DNA of 64,000 nt from Croceimicrobium sp963974215 (GCA_963974215.1 CAXBBL010000010.1:120071-184070); one strand, 5' to 3'. Shown: positions 45,365-53,725, counted from the stretch's first letter. The notes: generated by a model from the sequence alone, not told the origin. Made by a program: numbers and translations.

Positions 45365-46015
45365 TTAAATGATTCGGTTTTTAAGTGCTAATTGCACCGC
45401 TTCTAGCTTACTATGCACCCGCATTTTTTGGTAGATATTTTCTATATGCTTCCGTACGGTTGCAGGACTAATATTTAGTTTTTCAGCCGCATCCTGATAA
45501 TTCTGACCGGCACTTAACTGTTCCAAGATTTGGATTTCACGAGGCGTTAAATTAAAGTCTTCACTAGGTGTGTCCTTTAATAAGCTAGGGGCTGAGCGAA
45601 TTATTTGTAAGGCTTTATGCGCCATGGCCGCCGACATAGGAGCACCACCTTCTAAGACCTCATTTATCGCTTGATGCAAACGAGCAGGTTTTTCATCTTT
45701 CAGTAAATAGCCATTTGCTCCGGCCATAATTGCTCGCAGAAGATGCTCTTCATCATCAAAAATGGTACTCATCAACACCTTTATTTGGGGATTTCTAGCC
45801 TTAAGCTTTTCAGTGGCTGTAATACCATCCATTTCAGGCATATTGATGTCCATCAATACCAAATCAACCTCTGCATTCTCCTCCAACTTCTTTAAAAGTT
45901 CCTTGCCATTAGCGGCGATCCAGCGTACATTAAATCGAGGGTCTAGACTCACTTTCTGAGAAAGCGCTTGGGCCACCCGATGATTATCTTCGGCAATAAC
46001 AATTCTAATCTGCAT
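45365..46015 (-). CDS. NarL/LuxR-family response regulator
   Basis: The protein (about 216 aa) has a receiver domain with acceptor Asp in VDLVLMDINMPEMDG and a C-terminal LuxR helix-turn-helix (LTPREIQILEQLSAGQNYQDAAEKLNISPATVRKHIENIYQKM). I chose the ATG at 46015 (MQIRIVIAEDN), because the upstream 19 residues are not part of a receiver fold. It should be the partner of the histidine kinase two genes upstream. Target genes are unknown. Confidence 0.9.
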   Translation of the reverse strand: MQIRIVIAEDNHRVAQALSQKVSLDPRFNVRWIAANGKELLKKLEENAEVDLVLMDINMPEMDGITATEKLKARNPQIKVLMSTIFDDEEHLLRAIMAGANGYLLKDEKPARLHQAINEVLEGGAPMSAAMAHKALQIIRSAPSLLKDTPSEDFNLTPREIQILEQLSAGQNYQDAAEKLNISPATVRKHIENIYQKMRVHSKLEAVQLALKNRII

Positions 46016-46102
46016 GTTAATTATTTCCCTTAAACGTTCGTCCCTAGAACCTTTGGAGCTAAAGAACCCCATCCTTAAAACTTTCTTTTAAGACCGCCAG
46101 CG

Positions 46103-46594
46103 CTAGCCTTTCTTCACCATTTTCTGGATGAAAATATTATTGGGAAGCGTGATCTCCTGTCCCTCCGCCGTTTTTAGTATCACAAAGAATAAGCCTATAT
46201 CCATCACCTTACCTTCGACCTCGTAGTCCTTGCCTTCCATAATAATAACTACATCATCAATGCGAACAGAGTGGGTAAAGAAAATGATAACGCTTGACGT
46301 AATATTAGATAATATAGACCATTGTGCAAAGAAAGCTACTCCAACCACCGTAAGAATAGAACCTATATAAGCGGCTAGATCAGATTGATTTACCCCCCAA
46401 ATAATAAGCAATAAGGCCACACAAAGAGTAATGGATATCAGCTTAATCGCCTTTCTAATAATTATCCCCCGAGACTCTTGGATAACCTTTTTAGACAAGT
46501 TTTTAGTAATCAACTTATTAGACATACCACGTAACAAGAGGTACATCACTAAGATGACGAAGGTCTCTATTAGTTTAAGATAATTAATCTCCAT
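46103..46594 (-). CDS. Small MscS-type mechanosensitive channel
   Basis: The 163-aa protein has three membrane segments (about 8-22, 48-66, 74-110). The last matches the pore helix (GSILTVVGVAFFAQWSILSNITSSVIIFF), followed by the beta domain (VRIDDVVIIMEGKDYEVEGKVMDIGLFFVILKTAEGQEITLPNNIFIQK). It stops there, lacking the C-terminal alpha-beta cage of E. coli MscS (286 aa). It should release solutes under osmotic downshock. It lies between kinase and regulator genes, 29 bases after the former. Confidence 0.88.
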   Translation of the reverse strand: MEINYLKLIETFVILVMYLLLRGMSNKLITKNLSKKVIQESRGIIIRKAIKLISITLCVALLLIIWGVNQSDLAAYIGSILTVVGVAFFAQWSILSNITSSVIIFFTHSVRIDDVVIIMEGKDYEVEGKVMDIGLFFVILKTAEGQEITLPNNIFIQKMVKKG

Positions 46595-46623
46595 TTGAAC
46601 TTCTAATTATTCTGACTCCTTTA

Positions 46624-48582
46624 TTATAAGACAGAAACCTCGCTTAAAGAAGCATCTAGTTTCAAAGTTATATAGATCCTACAACCTTGACCTAGTGCCG
46701 ACTCTATTTTAAAGCTAGCTCCAATATCTTTTGCGCGTTGCTGCATATTGCTCAGACCATAACCTCGTTCCTTTTCGGCAAGATCCATTCCCTTACCATC
46801 ATCAGATATTTCTACCTGGAGTGTATCTACCACTGTTGCAATTTTTATTCTAAAAGACTGAAAATGGGCATATTTAATGGCATTATTGGCCGCCTCTTGG
46901 CAGATGCGAAATAAAGCAATGGTTTGATTAGGGCTTAAAACCAACTCTCCATCGCAATTGTTGTCAATGTGCATGGATTTGTCTGGAGAATTAGCTCTGC
47001 GGAAAAACTCTTGCAGTTTTGCCACTAGCATTTTCATATTTATACCGTCCACATTCATCGCCCAAATGGTTTCCCTCAATTGGTGCATGGTATCGCGCGA
47101 ATGATCACTTATATCTTCTAGTAAATTGCGTTTGCCTTCTTCTCTTTCTTGGAAGGCCAACTGATCGATATTACTGCCAATAATAGTTAACTGGGTACCA
47201 ATATGATCGTGCAAATCGCGAGAAATTCGCAGCCGTTCCGCCTCCATTCTTTCTCTCAGCTCCGCTTTAGCACGTTCCTGCTTTAAAAGCGCCTCGCTTT
47301 TCATACGTGCTTCTTTTAATTTTTGCTGACGGTAAACGAAAATGGCAACGATAAGGATAATGGTAAGGAAAGAAACAAGGAGAATAATCCACTGATTTTT
47401 TTTCCTGTGCCTCAATTGTTCTTTCGCCAACTGAGCTTCTTGCTCGGCTAAAGCCTGATCTTTTTTAGCCGATTCGTAGCGGGCCTCTGCATCGGCAATT
47501 GCCTCACTTTTAGTTTGGTTAAAGATGGTATCTTCTAGGGCACGCAGGTTATTGCTGTAACGAAGACTTTTCTTATAATCACCTTGCAATTCATAAAAAG
47601 TTTGAAGGCGTTTATAAACCTCTGCCCGCAGTGCCTTGAAGCCATACTCATGCGTAAGACTTAAGGCCACATTAAAAAAGTGCAAGGCCTTAGCGTCTAA
47701 GTTTTGCTTTTGATAAAGGAGAGCAATATTGATATTTGCCGTAGCCAAAGATGAGTAATTATTCAGCGCTTTATTTAAAGCTATGCCCTTGTGATAGTAA
47801 GACTCTGCTACCTTAAAATCTCCTTTTTCTTTATAGATACCCGCGAGATTATTATAGCCGTTAGCAATTTCATTTTCATCATTCAATTCTAAGGCAAGGT
47901 CCAAAGACTTTTGATAATAAAGCACCGCCGTATCGAGCCTGCCAAGCATCTGATTTATTCCGCCAATATTGTTATAGGTCTGTTTAAGCCCTAAAGTGTT
48001 CCCTATTGTTTTATGGATATCTAGCGCAAGCTTTATATACTCTAAGCTTTTATCGTAATCCTGCTGATAGTAAAAAATTACGCCGATATTATTATAAACT
48101 TCCGCTTTTCCAGACTCGTTTCCTAACTGATCCTCATAGCCTAGGCTTTCAAAAAAATAGTCTAAGGCTCGCGGGTATTCGCCTCTTTCAGTATAAATTA
48201 AAGAAATGTTATTGGTAAGCTTAGCCAAACCTTTAAGATAGTTCAACTCTTTCGCTAAGATGAGAGTTTGATTATAAATTTGCAGAGCGGAATCCGAGAG
48301 CGATTTCCTTTGCAAATAATTAGCCCATTGATTTAGGGCCTCTATGCGATAAGTTTTGTCTTTTACCTTTTCACTTAGCTTAAGCGACTTTTCAATATAA
48401 AAATAGGCTGAATCTTGATTTTGAACAGACCACTGCGCACTTAATCCTAAGTATCCGTCGAGCTTGCTCTCGGCAGAAACTTGGTTAAGGGCCGCTTTCC
48501 GTAAGCTATCTAGGTTCATTTGACCTTTTAAACCCAGCGACCAAAAGATTGCAAATAATAAAAGGATTTTGATCCTAAGCAT
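46624..48582 (-). CDS. TPR sensor histidine kinase (NarX/DesK type)
   Basis: The 652-aa protein has a signal-like start and then six or seven tetratricopeptide repeats (about 55-345) that should lie outside the inner membrane. A short coiled coil, one membrane segment (WIILLVSFLTIILIVAIFVY) and a HisKA_3 domain follow, with phospho-His in ISRDLHDHIGTQL. The HATPase_c domain has ICQEAANNAIKYAH, DDGKGMD and GYGLSNMQQRAKDIGA. It probably phosphorylates the LuxR-type regulator at 45365-46015. The signal is unknown. Confidence 0.92.
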   Translation of the reverse strand: MLRIKILLLFAIFWSLGLKGQMNLDSLRKAALNQVSAESKLDGYLGLSAQWSVQNQDSAYFYIEKSLKLSEKVKDKTYRIEALNQWANYLQRKSLSDSALQIYNQTLILAKELNYLKGLAKLTNNISLIYTERGEYPRALDYFFESLGYEDQLGNESGKAEVYNNIGVIFYYQQDYDKSLEYIKLALDIHKTIGNTLGLKQTYNNIGGINQMLGRLDTAVLYYQKSLDLALELNDENEIANGYNNLAGIYKEKGDFKVAESYYHKGIALNKALNNYSSLATANINIALLYQKQNLDAKALHFFNVALSLTHEYGFKALRAEVYKRLQTFYELQGDYKKSLRYSNNLRALEDTIFNQTKSEAIADAEARYESAKKDQALAEQEAQLAKEQLRHRKKNQWIILLVSFLTIILIVAIFVYRQQKLKEARMKSEALLKQERAKAELRERMEAERLRISRDLHDHIGTQLTIIGSNIDQLAFQEREEGKRNLLEDISDHSRDTMHQLRETIWAMNVDGINMKMLVAKLQEFFRRANSPDKSMHIDNNCDGELVLSPNQTIALFRICQEAANNAIKYAHFQSFRIKIATVVDTLQVEISDDGKGMDLAEKERGYGLSNMQQRAKDIGASFKIESALGQGCRIYITLKLDASLSEVSVL

Positions 48583-48633
48583 AAATTAAGTGTGGCCAGA
48601 AGATCTCTATTCTCCCATGACTATTTTTTAAGT

Positions 48634-49578
48634 TTAATACTCTTCTTCCAGCTCGGCTAAAATCATTTCTTTACGCACTTCAAAAAAGTCAAGTGCCATA
48701 TCATCGTGCCAAGCCTTATAATCGGCCATGGCATCTTTCGCATCGGCCAAGCTCTCTTGATCTTGGTAACGGGCCTCCAAAACCTCTGCGGTTGGGCGCA
48801 ACTCCTCGTCGATAGATTCGTCAATTCCCTCAATAAAACCAAGAATGAAATCAACTAAATCATCATCTCCCTTATAATCGCCCACCTCTTCAATCTCACT
48901 TTGAGCTACCCTAATATCTTTGCGTAAATCAGTAATCACCTTGCTGAGAGTATCGGTATTATTCTCATCCACTGCCTTAAAAATGGCTAATAGATGTGCA
49001 TCTACCCGATAGTAAATTAAAGCGAGGTCGCGGGTATACACGGTAATATCATCTAAACGAGCCGCCTTATTAATAGCTGCAGTATCGCGACGCAAGTCTA
49101 CCTTATAGGTTTTCGCGAAGAAATCTTCTGCCTTTTCAATTTTAAAGTTAGCGTCTAATAATTTTATCTCAGCCACACTGGACGCTTCATAATAAGCCTT
49201 AAGATTTTCGTACGAAGTGTACTTTTCAGCGCTAAGCTCTTGCGCTTTGCCGAAATCAGTTGAATAGGCTTCGATATACATATCAATTGCCTTCATATAC
49301 TCTTTCCAAAGAACATCATCTTCTTTATAAGCACCAACGCGCCCGAGATCACGCTTAGTTTCTTTGAGCTGATCCAAAACCATTTCGCGATACTTGGCTA
49401 CCATTCTTTCGTCGCTACCTTGAGCTACGGCTTCTAGGTAACGCATATTTTTTACGTTTAAGCGGCGGCTTTGACTTTGAAACTCGCGGTAATAAGAGCG
49501 AGCATCTTTATAGCGTTGCGCTTTTAAGCTAGGTAAAGCGATACAAGTTAAAAGTAGAAATACAAAAAGGCGTTTCAT
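48634..49578 (-). CDS. Secreted helical protein with an internal duplication
   Basis: The 314-aa protein has a signal peptide (ALPSLKAQ) and is otherwise strongly helical and charged. Two related segments are seen: VGAYKEDDVLWKEYMKAIDMY (from about residue 81) and VGDYKGDDDLVDFILGFIEGI (from about 235), each followed by a helix pair, suggesting an old tandem duplication. I do not recognise a function. It has its own -7 box at 49599-49606. Confidence 0.75.
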   Translation of the reverse strand: MKRLFVFLLLTCIALPSLKAQRYKDARSYYREFQSQSRRLNVKNMRYLEAVAQGSDERMVAKYREMVLDQLKETKRDLGRVGAYKEDDVLWKEYMKAIDMYIEAYSTDFGKAQELSAEKYTSYENLKAYYEASSVAEIKLLDANFKIEKAEDFFAKTYKVDLRRDTAAINKAARLDDITVYTRDLALIYYRVDAHLLAIFKAVDENNTDTLSKVITDLRKDIRVAQSEIEEVGDYKGDDDLVDFILGFIEGIDESIDEELRPTAEVLEARYQDQESLADAKDAMADYKAWHDDMALDFFEVRKEMILAELEEEY

Positions 49579-49598
49579 GGACTATATTCTTAAGAACA

Positions 49599-49606
49599 CA
49601 AAGATA
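49599..49606 (-). promoter_or_regulatory. -7 box of the 314-aa protein gene
   Basis: TATCTTTG on the minus strand matches TAnnTTTG, 20 bases before the ATG. Confidence 0.5.
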
Positions 49607-49636
49607 GAAGAAGCACGCATCTACACGACAATAAGC

Positions 49637-49672
49637 AAAAAAAATCCCGCTAACTAATTAAAGCTAGCGGGA
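49637..49672 (-). terminator. Intrinsic terminator of groESL
   Basis: The arms TCCCGCTA (49645-49652) and TAGCGGGA (49665-49672) form a hairpin followed on the minus strand by eight T's. Confidence 0.8.
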
Positions 49673-49686
49673 GGAAATATATAAAA

Positions 49687-49869
49687 CTGAGTTCGATGTA
49701 AAATTAGGCCTCAGACCTCTTTTAAATAGTGGGTTTTAAGCCGAAGCGGTGAAGTAATAGCGGGCTATTGCTAAAGGCTAAGGCGCCAAAAACCGCTTTT
49801 TAGAGAAGGCTTAGAAGCTCTTTCCAATAAAAGCAAAAATCTGAGGCAATAATTTTAGGTCGAACTCAG
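49687..49869. repeat. Palindromic intergenic element, copy A (groEL 3' UTR)
   Basis: The left arm (49687-49715) and right arm (49840-49869) are near-perfect inverted repeats of 29-30 bases, reading CTGAGTTCGA...GCCTCAGA and its complement. Internal blocks AAGCCGAAG (49738-49746) and CCAAAAAC (49786-49793) lie at offsets 51 and 99, the same as in copy B. An inner stem AAGCGGT (49744-49750) with ACCGCTT (49792-49798) and a 14-base palindrome AATAGCGGGCTATT suggest further folding. No target-site duplication is obvious. Confidence 0.8.
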
Positions 49870-49896
49870 GTTATAAGGGTAATTAATACTCCTTAA

Positions 49897-51534
49897 TTAC
49901 ATCATACCTGGCATACCACCACCCATTCCGGCTGCAGCCGCGGCCGCGTCGTTGTCACCTGGAATCTCGGTAATAGTCGCTTCGGTAGTTAATAGCATTC
50001 CTGCTACAGAAGAGGCATTTTCTAAAGCTACACGGGTAACTTTAGTAGGATCGATAATACCTTGCTCGAACATGTTTCCAAAGCTTTCAGTCTTGGCATT
50101 ATAACCGTAGTCTGCCTTACCTTCTTTCACTTTATTTACAATAACACTAGCTTCTTGACCAGCGTTAAAAGCGATTTGACGCAATGGTTCTTCAATGGCA
50201 CGGTGAATAATACGAATACCAGTGGTTTCGTCTTCATTATCCCCTTTCATGTTCTCAAGTACTAGCGCAGCACGCACTAAAGCAACACCACCACCTGGTA
50301 CAATACCTTCTTCAATGGCAGCACGAGTAGCAGCAAGAGCGTCTTCAACACGATCTTTCTTCTCTTTCATTTCTACTTCACTCGCTGCTCCTACATAAAG
50401 AACGGCAACACCACCCGCTAATTTAGCTAAGCGCTCTTGTAGTTTTTCTTTATCGTAATCAGAAGTGGTAGACTCGATTTGAGCTTTAATTTGATTCACG
50501 CGAGCGGCGATATCCTCTTTACTTCCTGCACCATTTACTATGGTTGTATTGTCTTTGTCGATGCTTACTTTCTCGCAAGTACCTAACATTTCCATAGTAG
50601 CGTTCTCTAATTTAAAGCCACGCTCTTCAGAAATTACTGTTCCGCCCGTTAAGATGGCTAGATCTTCTAGCATCGCTTTACGACGATCACCGAAACCAGG
50701 TGCTTTTACAGCTGCAATTTTCAGGCTACCACGAATCTTGTTTACTACTAAAGTAGCCAAAGCCTCGCTTTCTACGTCTTCCGCAATAATTAATAAAGGT
50801 CTACCACTTTGAGCGGCTGGCTCTAATACTGGCAGTAATTCCTTCATACTGCTGATTTTCTTATCATAAATAAGAATAAGAGGAGACTCTAATTCAGCAA
50901 TCATTTTTTCGCTATCCGTTACGAAGTAGGGCGACAAATAACCGCGATCGAACTGCATACCTTCTACCACATCCACGTATGTTTCGGTACCCTTCGCTTC
51001 CTCAACGGTAATTACACCTTCTTTCTTAACTTTCTTCATTGCCTCTGCTATAAGAGCACCTACAGTACTATCGTTATTAGCAGAAATTGAAGCAACTTGC
51101 TCAATTTTATCTGAGCTATCGCTTACTACTTGGCTTTGGGCATGAAGATTTTCGATAATAGCTTTTACCGCTTTATCCATTCCTCTCTTCAAGTCCATTG
51201 GTGCAGCACCAGCGGCTACGTTTTTCAAACCTTGGTTGAAAATTGCTTGCGCAAGAACGGTAGCTGTAGTAGTACCATCACCCGCGATATCCGCAGTTTT
51301 GCTAGCTACTTCTTTCACCATCTGAGCACCGATATTCTCTACTTTATCTTCTAGCTCAATTTCTTTTGCTACTGATACACCGTCTTTAGTTACATTCGGT
51401 GCACCGAAAGATCTTTCAATAATCACGTTACGACCTTTTGGTCCTAATGTTACTTTTACCGCGTTGGCTAGTTTATCTACCCCGCGCTTTAAGCCATCAC
51501 GTGCTTCTAAGTTAAATTTAATTTCCTTAGCCAT
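49897..51534 (-). CDS. groEL: Chaperonin GroEL
   Basis: The 545-aa chaperonin subunit has the ATP-site segment KVTLGPKGRNVII, DGTTTATVLAQAI and GGVAVLYVGAASEVEMKEKKDRVEDAL, and the Gly-Met-rich tail GGMGGGMPGMM. With GroES it folds proteins in a closed chamber. It is 35 bases downstream of groES in one operon; the transcript runs through a palindromic element before its terminator. Confidence 0.98.
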   Translation of the reverse strand: MAKEIKFNLEARDGLKRGVDKLANAVKVTLGPKGRNVIIERSFGAPNVTKDGVSVAKEIELEDKVENIGAQMVKEVASKTADIAGDGTTTATVLAQAIFNQGLKNVAAGAAPMDLKRGMDKAVKAIIENLHAQSQVVSDSSDKIEQVASISANNDSTVGALIAEAMKKVKKEGVITVEEAKGTETYVDVVEGMQFDRGYLSPYFVTDSEKMIAELESPLILIYDKKISSMKELLPVLEPAAQSGRPLLIIAEDVESEALATLVVNKIRGSLKIAAVKAPGFGDRRKAMLEDLAILTGGTVISEERGFKLENATMEMLGTCEKVSIDKDNTTIVNGAGSKEDIAARVNQIKAQIESTTSDYDKEKLQERLAKLAGGVAVLYVGAASEVEMKEKKDRVEDALAATRAAIEEGIVPGGGVALVRAALVLENMKGDNEDETTGIRIIHRAIEEPLRQIAFNAGQEASVIVNKVKEGKADYGYNAKTESFGNMFEQGIIDPTKVTRVALENASSVAGMLLTTEATITEIPGDNDAAAAAAGMGGGMPGMM

Positions 51535-51569
51535 TGTTACCTTATTTTTTAATGATTTGTTTTAATTGA

Positions 51570-51851
51570 TTAGGCCATTACAGCATAGATATCCGACTCA
51601 CGCATGATCAGGTAATCTTTACCCTCATGTCTAATTTCGGTTCCACCGTATTTACCATAAAGTACAACGTCACCAACTTTAACGGTCATAGGTTCGTCGG
51701 GCTTGCCCGCACCTACCGCTACTACAACACCTTGTTGTGGTTTTTCTTGAGCCGTATCAGGAATAATAATACCTGAGGCAGTGGTTGTTTCAGCCGCGCT
51801 TGCTTCCACTAAAACGCGATCTGCTAAAGGTTTCAAATTAATTTCAGCCAT
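51570..51851 (-). CDS. groES: Co-chaperonin GroES
   Basis: The 93-aa protein has the family pattern KPLADRVLVEASAAET at the start, the mobile loop TASGIIIPDTAQEKPQQG, and VKVGDVVLYGKYGGTEIRHEGKDYLIMRESDI at the end. It forms the heptameric lid for GroEL. It is the first gene of the operon. Confidence 0.97.
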   Translation of the reverse strand: MAEINLKPLADRVLVEASAAETTTASGIIIPDTAQEKPQQGVVVAVGAGKPDEPMTVKVGDVVLYGKYGGTEIRHEGKDYLIMRESDIYAVMA

Positions 51852-51908
51852 TTTCGACTTATCTGTTTAAGTTAAAATATTGTTGTTCTTGTCGCTTGCC
51901 AATAGTCA

Positions 51909-51938
51909 CAAAATATGCCAGTAAAGCTTTAGAGCAAA
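51909..51938 (-). promoter_or_regulatory. groESL promoter
   Basis: On the minus strand, TTTG (51938-51935) is followed after exactly 19 bases by TATTTTG (51915-51909), one base short of the TAnnTTTG consensus. No CIRCE element (TTAGCACTC/GAGTGCTAA) is present, so HrcA control is not indicated. Confidence 0.55.
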
Positions 51939-52015
51939 TTTGTCAGGAAAGCACCTCAGCTTGATTACTTTAGCTGACAAGCTGGTAAATCCACCGACTT
52001 TTCACTGACAAATTT
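51936..52015. promoter_or_regulatory. Repeated CTGACAA sites between groES and bcp
   Basis: AAATTTGTCAG (51936-51946) and CTGACAAATTT (52005-52015) are exact inverted copies, and a third CTGACAA stands at 51974-51980. The first overlaps the groESL -33 element. They could be operator sites shared by groESL and the divergent bcp; the regulator is unknown. Confidence 0.45.
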
Positions 52016-52069
52016 TACCATTTTGTGCCAACAAATAGCGGCGCTTCGTGGTTAACTAAAAAAACAATT

Positions 52070-52531
52070 ATGACACATTTAAAAGAAGGCGATATAGCCC
52101 CCGACATTAATGCCCAAGACCAAAACGGCAACACCATTAAATTAAGTGATTATCGTGGCAAAAAAGTAATCCTTTACTTCTACCCAAAAGACGACACTCC
52201 TGGATGTACCGCCGAAGCCTGTAATTTCCGCGATAACTATTCTCTGCTGCAAGAAAAGGGCTTTGCAATTATTGGCGTAAGTGCCGACGATGAAAAGAAA
52301 CACCTCAAGTTTAGCACGAAATACGAACTGCCCTTTCCGCTCATCCCCGATACCGAGAAAAAGGTAATTATGGATTATGGGGTATGGGGTTTAAAGAAGT
52401 TTATGGGACGCGAATACGATGGTATTCACCGCGAGACTTTCGTAATTGACGAAAAGGGGATGATTGAAAAGATCTACTTTAAAGTAAAAACCAAAGAAGC
52501 GAGCGAGCAAATTTTAGCGGATTTTAGTTAA
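52070..52531 (+). CDS. bcp: Thioredoxin-dependent thiol peroxidase (Bcp/PrxQ)
   Basis: The 153-aa peroxiredoxin has peroxidatic and resolving cysteines in DDTPGCTAEACNFRD (C-x4-C), the atypical two-Cys pattern of Bcp. YFYPKDDTPG and RETFVIDEKG are also typical. It reduces peroxides in the cytoplasm. I chose the ATG at 52070 (MTHLKEGDIAPDI). It is divergent from groES, and a palindromic repeat follows 9 bases after its stop. Confidence 0.94.
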   Translation: MTHLKEGDIAPDINAQDQNGNTIKLSDYRGKKVILYFYPKDDTPGCTAEACNFRDNYSLLQEKGFAIIGVSADDEKKHLKFSTKYELPFPLIPDTEKKVIMDYGVWGLKKFMGREYDGIHRETFVIDEKGMIEKIYFKVKTKEASEQILADFS

Positions 52532-52540
52532 AATTAAAAC

Positions 52541-52722
52541 CTGAGTTCGACTTAAAATTAGGTCTCAGAATTCGTCTAACTAGTGGGCTTAAAGCCGAAG
52601 TGCTATGGTAATAACGAGCGACTGTGAAGGAGTCAGGGACCAAAAACTACTTTTTAAAAGAGGCTGATGAGTTTTTTATACTAAAAATAAAAATCTGAGG
52701 CTCTAATTTTAGGTCGAACTCA
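52541..52722. repeat. Palindromic intergenic element, copy B
   Basis: The left arm (52541-52569) starts CTGAGTTCGACTTAAAATTA and ends TCTCAGA. The right arm (52694-52722) is its inverted partner. Blocks AAGCCGAAG (52592) and CCAAAAAC (52640) lie at offsets 51 and 99, and the right arm at offset 153, all equal to copy A at 49687, though the sequence between has diverged. It fills the gap between convergent genes and supplies the stop codon (TGA) of the 179-aa lipoprotein. Confidence 0.8.
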
Positions 52723-53259
52723 AATTTGAAATACTGCTAGCTTATTTTGATAGCTGAACTTAATCTCATTTCCGCCTGAGGCCGTAAAAGAACCCACAAA
52801 GGTGTATACCTCATCGATTAGAATCACTTCCACCGAGCCTTTTACAAAATTATATTCGACGGGGTTTGCTTCGCCAATGCTAATTGCCGCACCTCTAGAA
52901 ATGGTCAATAAGTTCCCTGAAACGACGCTATCCACAGCATAAACACCCGGACTTAAAAAAGTACTATCCGGCGAATACATCTCCAACAAGAAAACGAAAC
53001 CTGTTCCGAGAATGGTATCGGGGAATCCCGCCGCATCATATCCAGTATTTAAACCGGAGCTAAGCACGTTTAAGGCTAAATTACTGCCCTTATAAGAAGG
53101 ACTTGTGCCATAGTCAACAATAAAGCCCTCACCCAATTCATAGCGGGTATCGTCAATTAGCAATTCCTGCGGAAACTCCCTACTACCCGTTTCCTCCTCT
53201 TTAGTGCAAGAAGTCAAAGTAAAAAGGCCTAAGCTGGCGAGTAGAAATATCTTTTTCAT
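52720..53259 (-). CDS. Lipoprotein of unknown function
   Basis: The 179-aa protein has a lipoprotein signal (lipobox LTSC, Cys18) followed by an acidic stretch. The rest is beta-rich with no family that I recognise. Its pattern (DDTRYELGEGFIVDYG, then SGGNEIKFSYQNKL) recalls small Bacteroidota surface lipoproteins. The reading frame ends in the palindromic element: its TGA is the outer end of the right arm, so the native C-terminus may have been altered by insertion. Confidence 0.7.
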   Translation of the reverse strand: MKKIFLLASLGLFTLTSCTKEEETGSREFPQELLIDDTRYELGEGFIVDYGTSPSYKGSNLALNVLSSGLNTGYDAAGFPDTILGTGFVFLLEMYSPDSTFLSPGVYAVDSVVSGNLLTISRGAAISIGEANPVEYNFVKGSVEVILIDEVYTFVGSFTASGGNEIKFSYQNKLAVFQI

Positions 53260-53266
53260 ATTAAAC

Positions 53267-53284
53267 CTAAGTTCGACAATAGAT
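53267..53284. repeat. Possible decayed solo arm upstream of the 179-aa lipoprotein
   Basis: CTAAGTTCGACAATAGATCT-like sequence resembles the element arm (CTGAGTTCGAC, then TTAGGTCT), but it is short and has gaps, so it may be chance. Confidence 0.35.
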
Positions 53285-53292
53285 CTTTAAAT

Positions 53293-53324
53293 AAAAAAGC
53301 CCTTCTCACATTTGCAAGAAGGGC
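53293..53324 (-). terminator. Intrinsic terminator of the miaB-secG operon
   Basis: The arms GCCCTTCT (53299-53306) and AGAAGGGC (53317-53324) pair, with a T-run on the minus strand after the hairpin. It lies 24 bases beyond the secG stop. Confidence 0.8.
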
Positions 53325-53347
53325 CTAATTTATACTAATAAAACTGC

Positions 53348-53722
53348 TTATTCAGCAGGAGCATCATTGCTTTCTTCAACATCAGCGGGTAAATCAAAGT
53401 TACCTCCACCAGTTGGGAAGTTTAAATCTTGATCAGAAGCAGGTAATTCCACTCTACCTGCGGCTGATTCAACTTGTTCTTGACTAGCACTGCGCGGACT
53501 TAAGGTTACATTGGCACTTAAAACGAGAACCACTAAAGCAATAGCTAAAGCCCAAGTTCCACGATCTAAAAAGTCAGTAGTTTTCTTAACACCACCAAAA
53601 AGTTGGGTACCGCCACCACCAAAAGATGAGCTTAAGCCGCCCCCTTTAGGGTTTTGAACTAAGATGATTAGCACTAATAAGATGCAAACTAAAATGATAA
53701 GGGTGGTGATTAATAATACCAT
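53348..53722 (-). CDS. secG: Preprotein translocase subunit SecG
   Basis: The 124-aa protein has two membrane helices (about 3-22 and 55-70) separated by the conserved VQNPKGGGLSSSFGGGGTQLFGGVKKTTDFLDR loop. The C-terminal tail is acidic, as is usual in Bacteroidota. SecG supports SecYEG export. It is the last gene of the operon, 3 bases after the 944-aa gene. Confidence 0.93.
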   Translation of the reverse strand: MVLLITTLIILVCILLVLIILVQNPKGGGLSSSFGGGGTQLFGGVKKTTDFLDRGTWALAIALVVLVLSANVTLSPRSASQEQVESAAGRVELPASDQDLNFPTGGGNFDLPADVEESNDAPAE

Positions 53723-53725
53723 GGT

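Larger units (their letters stand above)
49579..49896. other. 318-base intergenic region after groEL
   Basis: Read on the minus strand, it holds the palindromic element (49869-49687), then a terminator (49672-49637), then the -7 box of the next gene (49606-49599). There is no ORF of note. The element therefore lies in the groESL 3' untranslated region. Confidence 0.7.

Noticed and set aside
45346..45365. CTTAGTTCGATCGC near the response-regulator stop, resembling a repeat arm
   Set aside because: Only about nine bases match, and no TAAAATTA or TCTCAGA part is in register.
49676..49880. TATAA on both sides of copy A as a target-site duplication
   Set aside because: The two TATAA runs are not at equal distance from the arms, the flanks are AT-rich, and copy B shows nothing similar.
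51852..52069. CIRCE element expected before groES
   Set aside because: No TTAGCACTC-N9-GAGTGCTAA or close variant is present.
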